A stretch of 64,000 bases of DNA from Astragalus membranaceus (lineage: Eukaryota; Streptophyta; Magnoliopsida; Fabales; Fabaceae). Where the stretch lies: positions 34,405,109 through 34,469,108 of the forward strand of contig CM076849.1 of assembly GCA_039519185.1 (NCBI GenBank), read 5' to 3'. A program made the translations under genes and the position numbers. The notes below the pieces were generated by a model that worked only from the letters and a program-made list of their open reading frames with translations, did no database searches and was not told the DNA's origin. Shown here one piece after another: positions 51,992-63,013 of the stretch (position 1 is the stretch's first letter; every line of letters begins with the position of its first letter).

Positions 51992-54043
51992 ATGGGATCA
52001 AACTGTGAAGCAATCCAAGCTCTGAACTACCCTATAGTAAAACAGCCTAATCTGACAAGTCTAAGGGAATGTGCTGGTCGATTGCCGCCCATCGAGCGCA
52101 GGTCTTTTGATAGAGCGTACGGGAAGATTATTATGTTACTACAATTGGACGTGCAAACGGATGCCATTGCCGCCTTGAGCCAGTTCTACGACTCTTCATT
52201 AAGATGCTTCACCTTCAAAAATTTCCAGATGGCACCTACCCTGGAAGAATATACGCAGATCTTCGGCTTTCCTCAACAAGACAATGGACCCTACCAGTAT
52301 CAGGGACAATACTACACAGATGAGAAACTCGCCCCAATGTTACAAACCAGCAAAAAGAACTTGAAGCTCCGGAAGAAAAATCGGAACGGCATTGCAGGAT
52401 TCCCACAAGAGTATTTGGAAAGCCAAATGAAATCCTTCGCCGACGCTAGAAATTGGGGTCCTTTTAAGCAGGTGTTAGCTTTGACTATTTTTGGCATTGT
52501 CCTATTTCCACGCCTTGAAAGATATGTTGACACAACAGCTATTGGCGTCTTCTTATCCTTCAAGGATCCGATTCCAGCCATGCTTGCAGACACTTACTGT
52601 ACTTTCACTCATTATAGTGAGCTAAGGGGAAAAAGGATATCTTGCTGCCTGCACGCCTTGTATGTTTGGCTTCTCACCCATGCCTTCGTTAACAAAGTCA
52701 GAGTAGAAGGCCCAATTGAAGACGCCAGGGGGTGCGATGTGAAGACAATGAACACTAGTGAATGGTTGCAAGTGCTGGGGGGCCTTCATGAATACAAGGT
52801 TCGTTGGCACCCATCATGGTGGAAAGAGAGGCCCACAGTAGTTTTTCAATGTGGAAGCTTTCAAAACGTCCCGCTCATGGGGACAAGAGGATGCATAAAT
52901 TACAATCCTTCTCTAACTCTAAGACAGCTGGGGTACCCCATGCGAAATCCGCCCACCGAAGACATGTTAATCCCTTTTTACCTCCATGAAGGAAGCCCAA
53001 AAGAGGTTGACATGCTCCGGAAGATTTCTCAAGCGTGGGATATGGTCGTCCGCAAGGGACAAGAGCTTACTAAGAGGAGCGGCGATAAGGAAACCACCTT
53101 TCGTCAATGGCTCCAAAAGAGGATCCAAGACACCCAATTGCCTTACCAAAGTGCACTATGGGTTGAGGAAGAAATACCTGAACCTACCCTTCCCACTGTT
53201 GAAGATTTAGATAAGCTTAAAATGGCATTGTCAAAAGCCGAGGAAGAAAAGAAGGGCTTGCAGGCAGAGTTAGAGAAAGTGCTCCTAAAAAACCAGAAGT
53301 TGGAGGAAGAGAATGCAAGTAAGTCAGTGGCCATTGAAGACAGCCGCAAGCAGCTCAAGATCGAACAAAAGAGCAAACTAGAGGTTCAAAAGTACCTAAG
53401 AGGAGCGAAAGAGGAAATAAAACGTTGCAACCTGAAAATGGACCAAGCCATCGATGATACATACAAGTGGAAAAAGTTATGGGAAGAATCAATGATGGCT
53501 GAAAAGACCGCACAGAGCCTGCTAATGGTATCAAAGAGAGAGTCCCGGATGATGACAGCCGAGTTTGAAGAGCAAGTGAAAAGTATCAAGCAGGATAAAG
53601 ATACCATTGAAGAGATACTCCGAGTATACCAGCAAGCCTTAAGAAGGGAGCATGAAAAATCTGATGAGCTGAACGACCATATCAGATATCAAGAGGAGGT
53701 CTACCACCAGCTGAAGACAGAAAGCATCTATTGGGAGAACCGCTTTGTGGAGTTGGTCAGCAGGATAGAAAACCATGAAGTCTTCATCGAGTTGAAGAAT
53801 GAAAGCTTATACTGGAAAGACAGATTCTCAAAGTTGGCATGGCTGGCCGATCAAGCTATCGTAGGAATCCCCAAACGTCTAAAGGAGGCTAACGCGGCAA
53901 TGCACCCGTTTAACACCCCAGTCCAAGTTTCCAAATTCATGGAGTTTTGCGAGATTCTGATTGCCGAACTCCGGGAGAAGGCTGGCAGCACTACTAGTAG
54001 AAAAAGAGGGAGGAGTGGAAAAATGAAAGCCATATGTATTTGA
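51992..54043 (+). CDS. Element E ORF1 protein (683 aa), Ogre-type, function unknown
   Basis: Starts MGSNCEAIQALNYPIVKQPN at the first ATG of the long open frame. Residues about 60-380 form a globular region with RCFTFKNFQMAPTLEEYTQI, a pattern seen in a plant domain of unknown function common in retrotransposon-derived proteins (I recall it as DUF7745). Residues about 400-625 are a coiled coil rich in Glu/Lys/Leu (EEEKKGLQAELEKVLLKNQK). The tail is basic (TTSRKRGRSGKMKA) and may bind nucleic acid or enter the nucleus. It precedes gag by 199 bp, as in Ogre elements. No stop or frameshift. Its role in the element's life cycle is not known to me. Confidence 0.88.
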   Translation: MGSNCEAIQALNYPIVKQPNLTSLRECAGRLPPIERRSFDRAYGKIIMLLQLDVQTDAIAALSQFYDSSLRCFTFKNFQMAPTLEEYTQIFGFPQQDNGPYQYQGQYYTDEKLAPMLQTSKKNLKLRKKNRNGIAGFPQEYLESQMKSFADARNWGPFKQVLALTIFGIVLFPRLERYVDTTAIGVFLSFKDPIPAMLADTYCTFTHYSELRGKRISCCLHALYVWLLTHAFVNKVRVEGPIEDARGCDVKTMNTSEWLQVLGGLHEYKVRWHPSWWKERPTVVFQCGSFQNVPLMGTRGCINYNPSLTLRQLGYPMRNPPTEDMLIPFYLHEGSPKEVDMLRKISQAWDMVVRKGQELTKRSGDKETTFRQWLQKRIQDTQLPYQSALWVEEEIPEPTLPTVEDLDKLKMALSKAEEEKKGLQAELEKVLLKNQKLEEENASKSVAIEDSRKQLKIEQKSKLEVQKYLRGAKEEIKRCNLKMDQAIDDTYKWKKLWEESMMAEKTAQSLLMVSKRESRMMTAEFEEQVKSIKQDKDTIEEILRVYQQALRREHEKSDELNDHIRYQEEVYHQLKTESIYWENRFVELVSRIENHEVFIELKNESLYWKDRFSKLAWLADQAIVGIPKRLKEANAAMHPFNTPVQVSKFMEFCEILIAELREKAGSTTSRKRGRSGKMKAICI

Positions 54044-54242
54044 GTGAAATTCAAAGAACATTGTACTTTTCTTTTCGAAGTTTTATTTCCAAAATGTTGT
54101 ACTTTCCTCCATCAATGAAGTTTGTTTGTCTCACATGCTGATCCTTTATCTTGAAAATATTGTGGAACTTTAATCTGTGTACTTATGACAAATCAGGATG
54201 CGCTTGCAATTCCCGACCTAAAACAATAAGACTCATGCACAC

Positions 54243-57200
54243 ATGCATCATTCGCATTTTCATCCATTCATATACTCATACATATACTCATACCATGTGT
54301 CCCACCAACAGAGAGTAAAAGACAAGCTGGTGCGTCAACATCGCTATTGGACTCGTTCTCAGGCCAGAAACATGGAAGAAAATCAGGACAATCCGCCTCA
54401 AGATATCCCGGATCAAGGCAATCCACCCCAAGACCTAGGCAATCAAGAGCTTAGGGCAGAAATAGATGGGATGAAAGAACAGATGGCTGAAATCTTAAAG
54501 GTCTTACAAACTCTGAGGGACAAAGACACAAGTGAAGATGTCTCCGCTGGGAATACGGAAAATCAAGTTACCAACCCTCCTCCTCCCAATGGACTCGGGA
54601 TCCCGCATACAGTGCCCCCCACGGGGACTAATGACCAGGGTTACATATGGCCTCCTTACGGACTTCCACAAGGTTACACACCTCCGACAGTCAATGCTAG
54701 TCCAGAAGACGGTCCCTCAGGAGTCGCGGGCCAACAACAGCTTACACCAACGGGTCACAATGGTAATCCGGGGGCACCACAAGTTCAAAACCCGACCCCC
54801 GTCGTCATACCACAAAGACTCCCACTTGGCTGCCCTCCACCGCCGATAGTTGACGCTCAAGCTCAAGGTTCCAACCTCAGGAATCCCACTCATTCACATA
54901 CCCCAAATGTGAACCCAGCCATAGTTCCGATGATCCATCCTTACTATGGTATGAGTGGGCTCCCTCACAATAACTCTATGGAGCACCCTCAAGCCCAAGA
55001 CAAACTACAAATGCTTGAGGAAAGGTTGAGAGCAGTTGAGGGATCCAATGTTGGTGCGAGAGATGCTTATGACTTGTGCCTCGTCCCTAACGTGGTCATC
55101 CCTCCAAAATTTAAGGTGCCAGACTTCGACAAATACAGAGGGTCGACTTGCCCTGTAAGCCACTTAACCATGTACTGCAGGAGGATGGCGGCGTTTGCTC
55201 ACGACGACAAATTGCTCATCCACTACTTCCAAGATAGTCTGTCTGGGGCAGCTTCGAGCTGGTACATGCAATTAGAACGTGCACATATCAGATGCTGGAA
55301 AGACCTAGCCGATGCATTTTTGAGGCAATACAAATATAACATTGACATGGCTCCCGATAGAACACAGCTGCAGAGCATGACGAAGAGAGACAATGAGTCC
55401 TTCAAAGAATATGCCCAACGCTGGAGAGGTTTGGCTGCACAGGTGGTACCACCGTTGTTAGAAAAAGAGATGGTATCAATGTTCATGGATACTCTTCAAT
55501 CACCTTTCTACGACAGGTTGATTGGGAGCGTGTCTTCGAACTTTTCAGATATGATCGTCATCGGAGAAAGATTAGAGAACGGATGGAGAAACAGGAAGAT
55601 TGCATATAGCTCCGCTGGAACCAGCAATCAGAAAAGGCCCTTCCCAGGTTTCCCTAAAAAGAAAGACGGAGAAACCAATGCCATCTCTGGATCAGGAAAG
55701 CCTCCCTACAACAACCCCCGACAGACTTTACAAATACCTACTCAAACACCACAAGCCCCGCCTCACCAAGTCAACTCAGGCTATAGACCACAAAACTACC
55801 AAGAAAGAAAGCCCGCCAATTTCGACCCAATACCCATGTCATACACGGACCTATTCAATCACCTCATCAGTCACAACTTGATCACTCCCCGTCCAATGAG
55901 ACCCCTTCAACCTCCTTTCCCTAGGAGCTATGACCCAGAGGCTAGCTGTGGATTCCACGCTGGGGCGGTTGGCCATTCAACAGAAAATTGCAAAGCATTG
56001 AAATATGTAGTACAAGACTTAATTGAATCTAAATGGTTAAGCTTCGCAGAAGACGGTCCAAATGTTGCCACTAACCCTCTGCCGGGGCACGGGAAACCCT
56101 CCGTCAATGCCATTGAGAATGTTGAGGAGCAATTATTGGTCAGAAAGGTGGAGGACATTGTCACACCCCTGGACCTCATCCATGCTAATTTGTGTCACTT
56201 CGGAGTCATTATGAAGGGATGTACCGGAAAGGGCTCGTGTGCTGTTCCCCTTTGTGTCGGGGCCTGTGAAGCATTCAAGCCAATCCTGCAAGACTTGTTA
56301 GACCGACACATAATACAAATAGGTCTTCAAAAGAAAGAGGAAGGCGTGTCGACTCTCCAGTCCAGCATTGACCAGAGCAAGAGTATCCGGAAACCACTGG
56401 AAATCCATTACAAAAAGGACACAAAGCTAACCACCGCTGTGCCTAAACCAATCACTATTCAAGTGCCAGTCCCTTTTCCCTTTAAAAGCACCAATGCAGT
56501 CCCGTGGAGTTACGATGTGAAGGTTCAGACCAATCCAGATGTCATTAACATCTCAGGGACCGGTGGGATGACTCGAAGTGGATGTTTCTATACCCCTGGA
56601 GGGCCTAGTGAAGACCGAACAAAAGAAGGGGAGGAACGAACCCGTAAGAGCAAAAGCATAGAGCAGGAACCTGTCGATAAGAATGCAGGAAAGAAGACGT
56701 TATCCGAGCAAGAAGCCAGTGAATTTCTGAAGCTTATGAGACAAAGCGAGTATAAGGTGGTTGATCAACTGAACCAAACTCCCGCAAAGATATCTCTGTT
56801 GTCATTATTGCTCAGTTCCGATGCCCATCGTGCAGCATTAACAAAAGTATTGAATGAGGCCCATGTCGCTCATGACATCTCCGTCGGCCAATTTGATGGG
56901 ATCGTCGGAAACCTTGTTGCAAGTAATTATCTCACCTTTACTGATGATGAGATTCCAACTGAAGGAAGGGGGCACAACAAGGCCCTACACATATCGGTGA
57001 AGTGTGGAGATTACTCTCTTGCTCGGGTACTCATTGACAATGGATCATCTTTGAATGTATTACCCAGATCAACCATGGAGAAATTAGATGTGGACTGTTC
57101 ATACATGAGACCAAGCTCCATAATAGTCAGGGCCTTTGACGGATCAAAAAGGGAAGTCATCGGAGAAATGGAATTACCTGTGCAAGTAGGTCCGGAGCAC

Positions 57201-57896
57201 TTCGTGGTGACCTTCCAGATAATGGACATTGCCCCATCCTACAGTTGTCTCTTGGGGAGGCCATGGATCCACTCGGCAGGGGCAGTTCCCTCTTCTTTAC
57301 ACCAGAAGCTCAAGTTCATAGTCAACAATAAGCTGGTGGTTATTTTCGGTGAGGAAGAAATGCTGATAAATAAGTCCGCTCCCACTCGTCACATTGAGGC
57401 TGCTGAAGAGTCTTTCGAGACTGCATTCCAAGCATTGGAAATCGCCAATACATCTGCTATGTTAGAACCCAAGCTATCCAAAACTGCCGTGATGGTTGCT
57501 AAGTTCATGTTAGGAAAAGGCTACCAAGCTGGAGGAGGCTTGGGAAAAACCGGACAGGGGATCCTGACGCCAATACAACCAGAGGAGAACAAAGATAGGC
57601 ATGGGATAGGATATCGACCCAATCGCACTGACAAGAGAAGGATTGTGGAGGAAAAGAAGGAGCGGAGGTTAGCCAGGCTTGAGGATAGGTTGCCAAATAC
57701 GAAGAGGATCACCATCTGCGACATCAAGGAAAGCTTTCGGAGTGCGGGAATGTTGAACCCCAACCAGATCGCCGCAGTTGAGGACGATCTAAGCGCTGAA
57801 GAAGGCATCGTCAGTCTTGTACGCCCTTGTCCTGCAAACAAAAGACTCAAGAATTGGGAGATCATTGATTTTCCTGTGGTTTTTAGTTCAAAGTAA
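54243..57896 (+). CDS. Element E gag-protease (up to 1,217 aa) with C-terminal G-patch
   Basis: The frame opens at ATG 54243; a second ATG at 54372 (MEENQDNPPQDI) begins the more gag-like part. A Pro/Gln-rich stretch, then the gag core at about residues 285-455 (FKVPDFDKYRGSTCPVSHLT, WKDLADAFLRQYKYNIDMAP, ESFKEYAQRWRGLAAQV), a knuckle CGFHAGAVGHSTENC (569-583), and an aspartic protease near 932 (VLIDNGSSLNVLP, YSCLLGRPWIHSAG). After the protease, residues about 1087-1135 read MLGKGYQAGGGLGKTGQGIL and HGIGY, a G-patch. The frame ends at a TAA (57894-57896), but a donor GT at 57893 would splice it to pol. Product: particle protein and maturation protease. Intact. Confidence 0.92.
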   Translation: MHHSHFHPFIYSYIYSYHVSHQQRVKDKLVRQHRYWTRSQARNMEENQDNPPQDIPDQGNPPQDLGNQELRAEIDGMKEQMAEILKVLQTLRDKDTSEDVSAGNTENQVTNPPPPNGLGIPHTVPPTGTNDQGYIWPPYGLPQGYTPPTVNASPEDGPSGVAGQQQLTPTGHNGNPGAPQVQNPTPVVIPQRLPLGCPPPPIVDAQAQGSNLRNPTHSHTPNVNPAIVPMIHPYYGMSGLPHNNSMEHPQAQDKLQMLEERLRAVEGSNVGARDAYDLCLVPNVVIPPKFKVPDFDKYRGSTCPVSHLTMYCRRMAAFAHDDKLLIHYFQDSLSGAASSWYMQLERAHIRCWKDLADAFLRQYKYNIDMAPDRTQLQSMTKRDNESFKEYAQRWRGLAAQVVPPLLEKEMVSMFMDTLQSPFYDRLIGSVSSNFSDMIVIGERLENGWRNRKIAYSSAGTSNQKRPFPGFPKKKDGETNAISGSGKPPYNNPRQTLQIPTQTPQAPPHQVNSGYRPQNYQERKPANFDPIPMSYTDLFNHLISHNLITPRPMRPLQPPFPRSYDPEASCGFHAGAVGHSTENCKALKYVVQDLIESKWLSFAEDGPNVATNPLPGHGKPSVNAIENVEEQLLVRKVEDIVTPLDLIHANLCHFGVIMKGCTGKGSCAVPLCVGACEAFKPILQDLLDRHIIQIGLQKKEEGVSTLQSSIDQSKSIRKPLEIHYKKDTKLTTAVPKPITIQVPVPFPFKSTNAVPWSYDVKVQTNPDVINISGTGGMTRSGCFYTPGGPSEDRTKEGEERTRKSKSIEQEPVDKNAGKKTLSEQEASEFLKLMRQSEYKVVDQLNQTPAKISLLSLLLSSDAHRAALTKVLNEAHVAHDISVGQFDGIVGNLVASNYLTFTDDEIPTEGRGHNKALHISVKCGDYSLARVLIDNGSSLNVLPRSTMEKLDVDCSYMRPSSIIVRAFDGSKREVIGEMELPVQVGPEHFVVTFQIMDIAPSYSCLLGRPWIHSAGAVPSSLHQKLKFIVNNKLVVIFGEEEMLINKSAPTRHIEAAEESFETAFQALEIANTSAMLEPKLSKTAVMVAKFMLGKGYQAGGGLGKTGQGILTPIQPEENKDRHGIGYRPNRTDKRRIVEEKKERRLARLEDRLPNTKRITICDIKESFRSAGMLNPNQIAAVEDDLSAEEGIVSLVRPCPANKRLKNWEIIDFPVVFSSK

Positions 57897-58094
57897 TGCT
57901 TCTATAATGTAATCCTCTGGCTCTGCCCAAGGCCTTAGGATATTTCATTCGGGCACGCATGTTTTCCTTTCAGTATTAATATTAATGCAACGTTATTTCA
58001 GTTCCCAATAAACCCTTGTTCTCCTTTTTCTTTTTACATTCGCTTCTTATTTTCTTTCATTCGTTTTTTATTCCGTTAATTTACGCTAATGCAG
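57893..58094 (+). other. Intron joining element E gag-protease to pol (202 bp)
   Basis: The donor reads CAAA|GTAATG (GT at 57893) and the acceptor ACGCTAATGCAG (ends 58094). The donor is inside the gag-pro stop codon region, and removing the intron places pol in the same frame with no stop: the new frame runs from 58095 through the ATG at 58213. Ogre elements are known for a spliced intron at this point. With splicing the product would be gag-pro-pol; without it, gag-pro only. Confidence 0.82.
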
Positions 58095-61000
58095 ATCCGA
58101 AAAAAATGTCTTTGAAAATAACAACGCCAATAATCCATATTGTAACTTTGATCACCCTATCAATCAAACTGAGGAAGATGTCGAGGATAATTGGGAAACC
58201 CCTCCAGAGTTAATGAGAATGATGGAACAAGAGGAAAAAATAATCGAACCCCACGAGGAATCAACTGAAACGATCAACTTAGGCACGGAGGAAGACAAAA
58301 AAGAAGTTAACATTGGCACCACATTGAAAGACAGCGAGCGAGAGAAATTGGTTAAGTTGTTGTTTGACTATGTTGACGTCTTCGCATGGACATACCAAGA
58401 CATGCCTGGACTGGACCCCAACATAGTCGAGCATAAGTTACCAGTAAAACCAGAATGTCCGCCGGTAAAACAAAAGTTAAGAAGGATGAAACCAGAGATG
58501 TCATTGAAAATCCGAGATGAGGTTAAGAAGCAGTTCGATGCTGGGTTTTTAGCAGTAGCAAAATACCCTCAATGGGTAGCCAATATTGTACCGGTCCCAA
58601 AGAAAGGCGGTAAGGTTCGGATGTGCGTCGATTATCGAGATTTGAACAGAGCCAGCCCCAAAGATGACTTCCCTTTGCCTCACATTGATGTCCTGGTAGA
58701 TAGCACAGCACAACACTCTCTGTTCTCCTTCATGGATGGATATTCCGGATACAACCAAATCAAGATGGCCCCTGAAGACATGGAGAAAACCACCTTCATC
58801 ACTCTCTGGGGAACCTTCTGTTACAAAGTAATGCCATTCGGACTGAAGAATGCTGGTGCAACATACCAAAGGGCAATGGTCGCATTGTTCCATGATATGA
58901 TGCATAAGGAAATAGAGGTTTACGTGGATGACATGATTGCAAAATCCAAGACTGAAGAAGAGCATATCGTTAATCTGCAAAAACTCTTCGAACGTCTCAG
59001 GAAGTTCAAACTCAGATTAAACCCTGCCAAATGCACTTTCGGTGTAAGATCGGGAAAGCTGTTGGGTTTCATAGTCAGTCAGAGGGGAATAGAAGTAGAT
59101 CCAGCCAAAGTGCGAGCAATACTAGAAATGCCGGCACCGAGTACTGAAAAAGAAGTTCGTGGTTTCCTGGGAAGATTGAACTACATCTCTAGGTTCATAT
59201 CGCAGCTAACATCTACATGCGAGCCTATCTTCAAGCTTTTGTGCAAAAACCAAGAAACAAAGTGGAATGATAATTGCCAAGAAGCCTTTGAAAAGATCAA
59301 GAGGTACCTCCAAAATCCACCGATTTTGATGCCGCCTGTGCAGGGTAGACCTCTCATCCTGTATCTAACAATGCTAGACAAATCAATGGGTTGTGTACTG
59401 GGGCAACATGATGAATCCGGAAAGAAGGAACATGCCATCTACTATCTAAGCAAGAAATTCACCGAGTGCGAGACAAGATACTCATTGTTGGAAAGAACGT
59501 GTTGTGCTCTGGCCTGGGCTGCACGTCGTTTGAGGCAGTATATGCTGAGCCACACGACTTGGTTGGTATCTAAAATGGACCCAGTCAAATATATTTTTGA
59601 AAAACCCGCACTCACAGGGAGGATCGCTCGCTGGCAAATGCTACTATCTGAATACGACCTTTTATATGTCACCCAAAAAGCAATCAAGGGTAGTGCATTG
59701 GCTGAGTACTTGGCACACCAGCCCATCGAAGATTACCAATCAATGCAGTGCGATTTCCCAGACGAAGATATAATGGCTCTATTCGTGGAAGGGAATCCTC
59801 CGGACAACGAAAGGTGGAGAATGTTATTCGATGGCGCTTCTAATTTATACGGGCACGGGGTCGGAGCTGTACTGATCTCTCCTGATAACCGCTTCGTACC
59901 GTTTACCGCTAGACTGAGTTTCTATTGCACCAATAACATTGCAGAATATGAAGCATGCGTCCTAGGCATCAAAGCAGCCCTTGAATGGAAAGTCAAAAGA
60001 CTCGATGTATATGGGGACTCAGCTTTAGTCATCCATCAGACAAAAGGTGACTGGGAAACCAGGGATTCCAAATTAATTCCTTATCATGATCACATCCAAA
60101 AGATGGTTGAACAATTTGAAGAGATCACTTTCCATCATCTCCCTCGCGAAGAAAATCAGTTGGCCGATGCTTTGGCAACTTTGTCATCAATGTTCAACAT
60201 CAATAACAACAAGAGTCTGACATTCATCCGAATCCAACATCGAGACCTACCGGCACATCATTGTGTGGCAATCAAAGAAGAGCCTGACAATAAACCTTGG
60301 TATTACGATATCAAGCACTATATCACAAACAGAGAATATCCTCCTGGTGCCACCGAGAATGATAAGAGGACACTTAGGAGGCTGTCGATGGGTTTCTTCT
60401 TAAATGGGGAAGTGCTTTACAAGAGAAATCACGATATGGTCCTCCTCAGATGTGTAGCAGAAGAAGAAGCAGAAAGAATTATGAAAGATGTCCATGAAGG
60501 CTCGTTCGGCACCCATTCTAATGGGCACACCATGGCAAGAAAAATCTTAAGGGCTGGCTACTACTGGTTGTCAATGGAGACCGACTGCTTCAACTACGTC
60601 AGAAAATGCCACAAATGTCAAATCTATGCCGACAATATCCATGTACCACCTACCTCTCTGAATGTCCTAACAGCACCATGGCCATTCTCAATGTGGGGAA
60701 TGGATGTCATCGGTCCCATCGAACCCAAGGCATCAAACGGACATCGTTTCATTCTTGTCGCTATTGATTATTTCACCAAATGGGTCGAGGCCGCTTCTCA
60801 CGCCAGTGTAGCAAAGTCAGTGGTTGTCAGGTTCATAAAGAGAGATTTGATTTGCCGCTACGGTCTTCCAAATAAGATCATCACGGACAATGGGACCAAC
60901 CTGAACAATAAGATGATGAAAGAGTTGTGTGACGACTTCAAAATCCAGCATCATAATTCCTCCCCATACCGTCCAAAGATGAATGGGGCAGTTGAGGCAG

Positions 61001-61545
61001 CAAATAAGAACATAAAGAAGATCGTGCAAAAGATGGTAGTGACCTTCAAGGACTGGCATGAAATGTTGCCCTTCGCTTTGCACGGGTATCGGACCTCTAT
61101 CCGCACGTCAACAGGGGCAACACCATTCTCACTAGTATATGGGATGGAAGCAGTTCTTCCCATCGAGGTGGAAATACCCTCCCTGCGAGTGCTAATGGAA
61201 ACAAAATTGGAGGAAGCAGAATGGGTTCAAGCTCGTCTGGATCAGTTGAACCTCATAGAAGAAAAGAGGGTAGTTGCTTTATGTCATGGGCAGTTGTACC
61301 AACAAAGAATGAAAATGGCTTATGATAAAAAAGTGCGCCCCCGCCAGTTTCAAGAAGGAGACCTCGTGCTCAAGAAGATGTTGCCTATCCAAAGGGATTC
61401 CCGTGGAAAATGGACCCCTAACTATGAAGGGCCTTATGTGGTAAAGAAGGCATTCTCTGGAGGAGCATTGATTCTCACAAAAATGGACGGTGAAGACCTC
61501 CCACTCCCAGTGAACTCGGACGCAGTCAAGAAGTACTATGCCTAA
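58095..61545 (+). CDS. Element E pol: RT, RNase H, extra RNase H and integrase
   Basis: Open from the intron acceptor to a TAA at 61543-61545; counting from the ATG at 58213 it has 1,110 residues. RT: MCVDYRDLNRASPKDDFPLP, MDGYSGYNQIKMAPEDMEK, MPFGLKNAGATYQRAM, YVDD (Asp 239 and 240). First RNase H (about 385-470) lacks the usual DASD (TMLDKS instead). The second, archaeal-like RNase H has FDGAS (Asp 540), NNIAEYEACVLGI, YGDSALVIHQ and ENQLADALATL. Integrase: HEGSFGTHSNGHTM...CHKCQ zinc finger, catalytic Asp 831, Asp 892 and Glu 928 (35 residues apart), and a C-terminal region WTPNYEGPYVVKKAFSGGAL. It copies element RNA and inserts the DNA. No break seen. Confidence 0.94.
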
Positions 61546-62394
61546 AGAAATATATGGAAAAAAGAGAAAGATAAGCCAAGCAAAAATAAGCTCGCTAGGT
61601 CGAAAACCCGAAAGGGCGGCCTAGGCAAAAATTAGAGCGACCCGGTGGACTGAAAACTCTAAAGAGCAGTCCAGGCAAAAATTAGGGTCAGAAGTTGGAC
61701 TTTGAGCTACAAAGGCAGTCAATACCTCCGAAAGTTGGATAATGAATGCTCAAAGTTATGTTAATGGACGATTGGCATTATTACTTCAAAGATACAAACA
61801 AAAGATCAGCTTTCCTTGTTTTCTTTTTCTTCTCTTTCTTTTTGTAGTTTAAACTCCCAATGTAATTTTCAGCCAGCGCGACCTTCTGCGCATTTGTTAT
61901 CCATTTGAATATTAAACACTTCCTTTATTCTCTCATTTTCCTATTATCGTAAAAATAACGTTCACGGTAGACGATACTGAATTGCGAAACATGTGCATGA
62001 TCACAAGCATTGTAATCATTGCGAAATTTCTAAAAATCACAAAAAAAAAAAGATGATCTCTCACAAATTTGTAAGAAGGACGGATACATAATCGCTTCGG
62101 CAAATCTCAATAACCCGCACTTCGGCACCGCTGTTTGAGGCAACCCTCGTACCCCGCGACGAGAGTCATGCGAGTTGACAGTACCAGCGAAGTCAATAAA
62201 GAGCTAAAGAGCTAAAGAGCAAAAAAGAGCAAAAGAGCAAAGAAAAAAGAAGAAAAAAGTCAAAGGCAAAGGCCAAAAATAAAATCATTCCACATTTCAT
62301 CCATCATGTCATCAATTACTTAACTACATGCACGCATGCATCATTCATTGCAAGTATCTGTTAAGATAATTTTATTTTGTGTCGTTAGCACCAA
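61546..62394 (+). other. Element E 3' region, first part
   Basis: Non-coding. At 61590-61690 a duplication: GGCGGCCTAGGCAAAAATTA and GAGCAGTCCAGGCAAAAATTA, about 60 bp apart. At 62205-62260 AAAGAGC/AAAGAGCAAA runs. Confidence 0.6.
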
Positions 62395-62840
62395 TTCTTC
62401 AGACCCCCAGCGGTCCTTCAGAGCCCAGGCGCTCCTTCAGACCAACAATGGTCCTTCAATCCAGATCGCACGTCGCGTTAATCGAGCAACCGACGGATCA
62501 TCCGGCCCCAGGCCCTTCAGACTAGCTGTGTCCGCCTAAAAAACACAGTGCACGTCCTTCGTGGTTATATCAGTTCCGGACCTGATTAACCCTATGGCCG
62601 CTCGAAAAAGGCCACCCCCAGACCGTATCTCTAGTACCATAGCTAGAAGCGCTCCTTCAGACCCATTGGTCCTTCAGGCTTAGGCATGCCCCTCAGACCC
62701 CGACGGTCCCTCAGTCGAACTCAGGTCGATGCGCCAAGCATTGACTTTGAGCTAGACCTTCAGATCCCCAGCGGTCCCTTCAGAGCCCCAGTGCTCCTTC
62801 AGATCCCCAGCGATCCCCCAGAGCCCCGGTGCTCCTTATT
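62395..62840 (+). repeat. Element E 3' minisatellite (CTTCAGA.CCCCAGCGGTC)
   Basis: About ten imperfect units of 15-40 bp with the themes CTTCAGACCCCCAGCGGTC, CTTCAGAGCCCAGGCGCTC and CTTCAGATCCCCAGCGATC (for example 62397, 62416, 62434, 62654, 62692, 62757, 62777, 62796). Tandem repeats in this position are typical of Tat/Ogre elements. The ORFs at 62336-62539 and 62686-62874 arise from the repeat. Confidence 0.8.
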
Positions 62841-62999
62841 TTACTTTCCGTCTAAATCAACCCAGTTTTCATAAATTTTTCAAAACAAAAAAAAAACCCC
62901 AAAATACCTCAGTCTGGCCAAAATTAGCGTCTTTTTTATCTTTATTTCTATTTTTCTCGAGAAATTCGGAATCCCTCCAATTTCCTAGCAAAATATAAA

Positions 63000-63013
63000 T
63001 AAAGAGGGGCAGC
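63000..63013 (+). promoter_or_regulatory. Polypurine tract of element E
   Basis: AAAAGAGGGGCAGC-like purine run (TAAAGAGGGGCAGC) ends directly before the 3' LTR start TGTAATACCC. Confidence 0.8.

Noticed and set aside
54372..54372. Choosing the internal ATG as the certain gag start of element E
   Set aside because: Plausible, but the upstream frame is open from 54243 and nothing in the sequence decides between them, so the longer frame is listed with a note.
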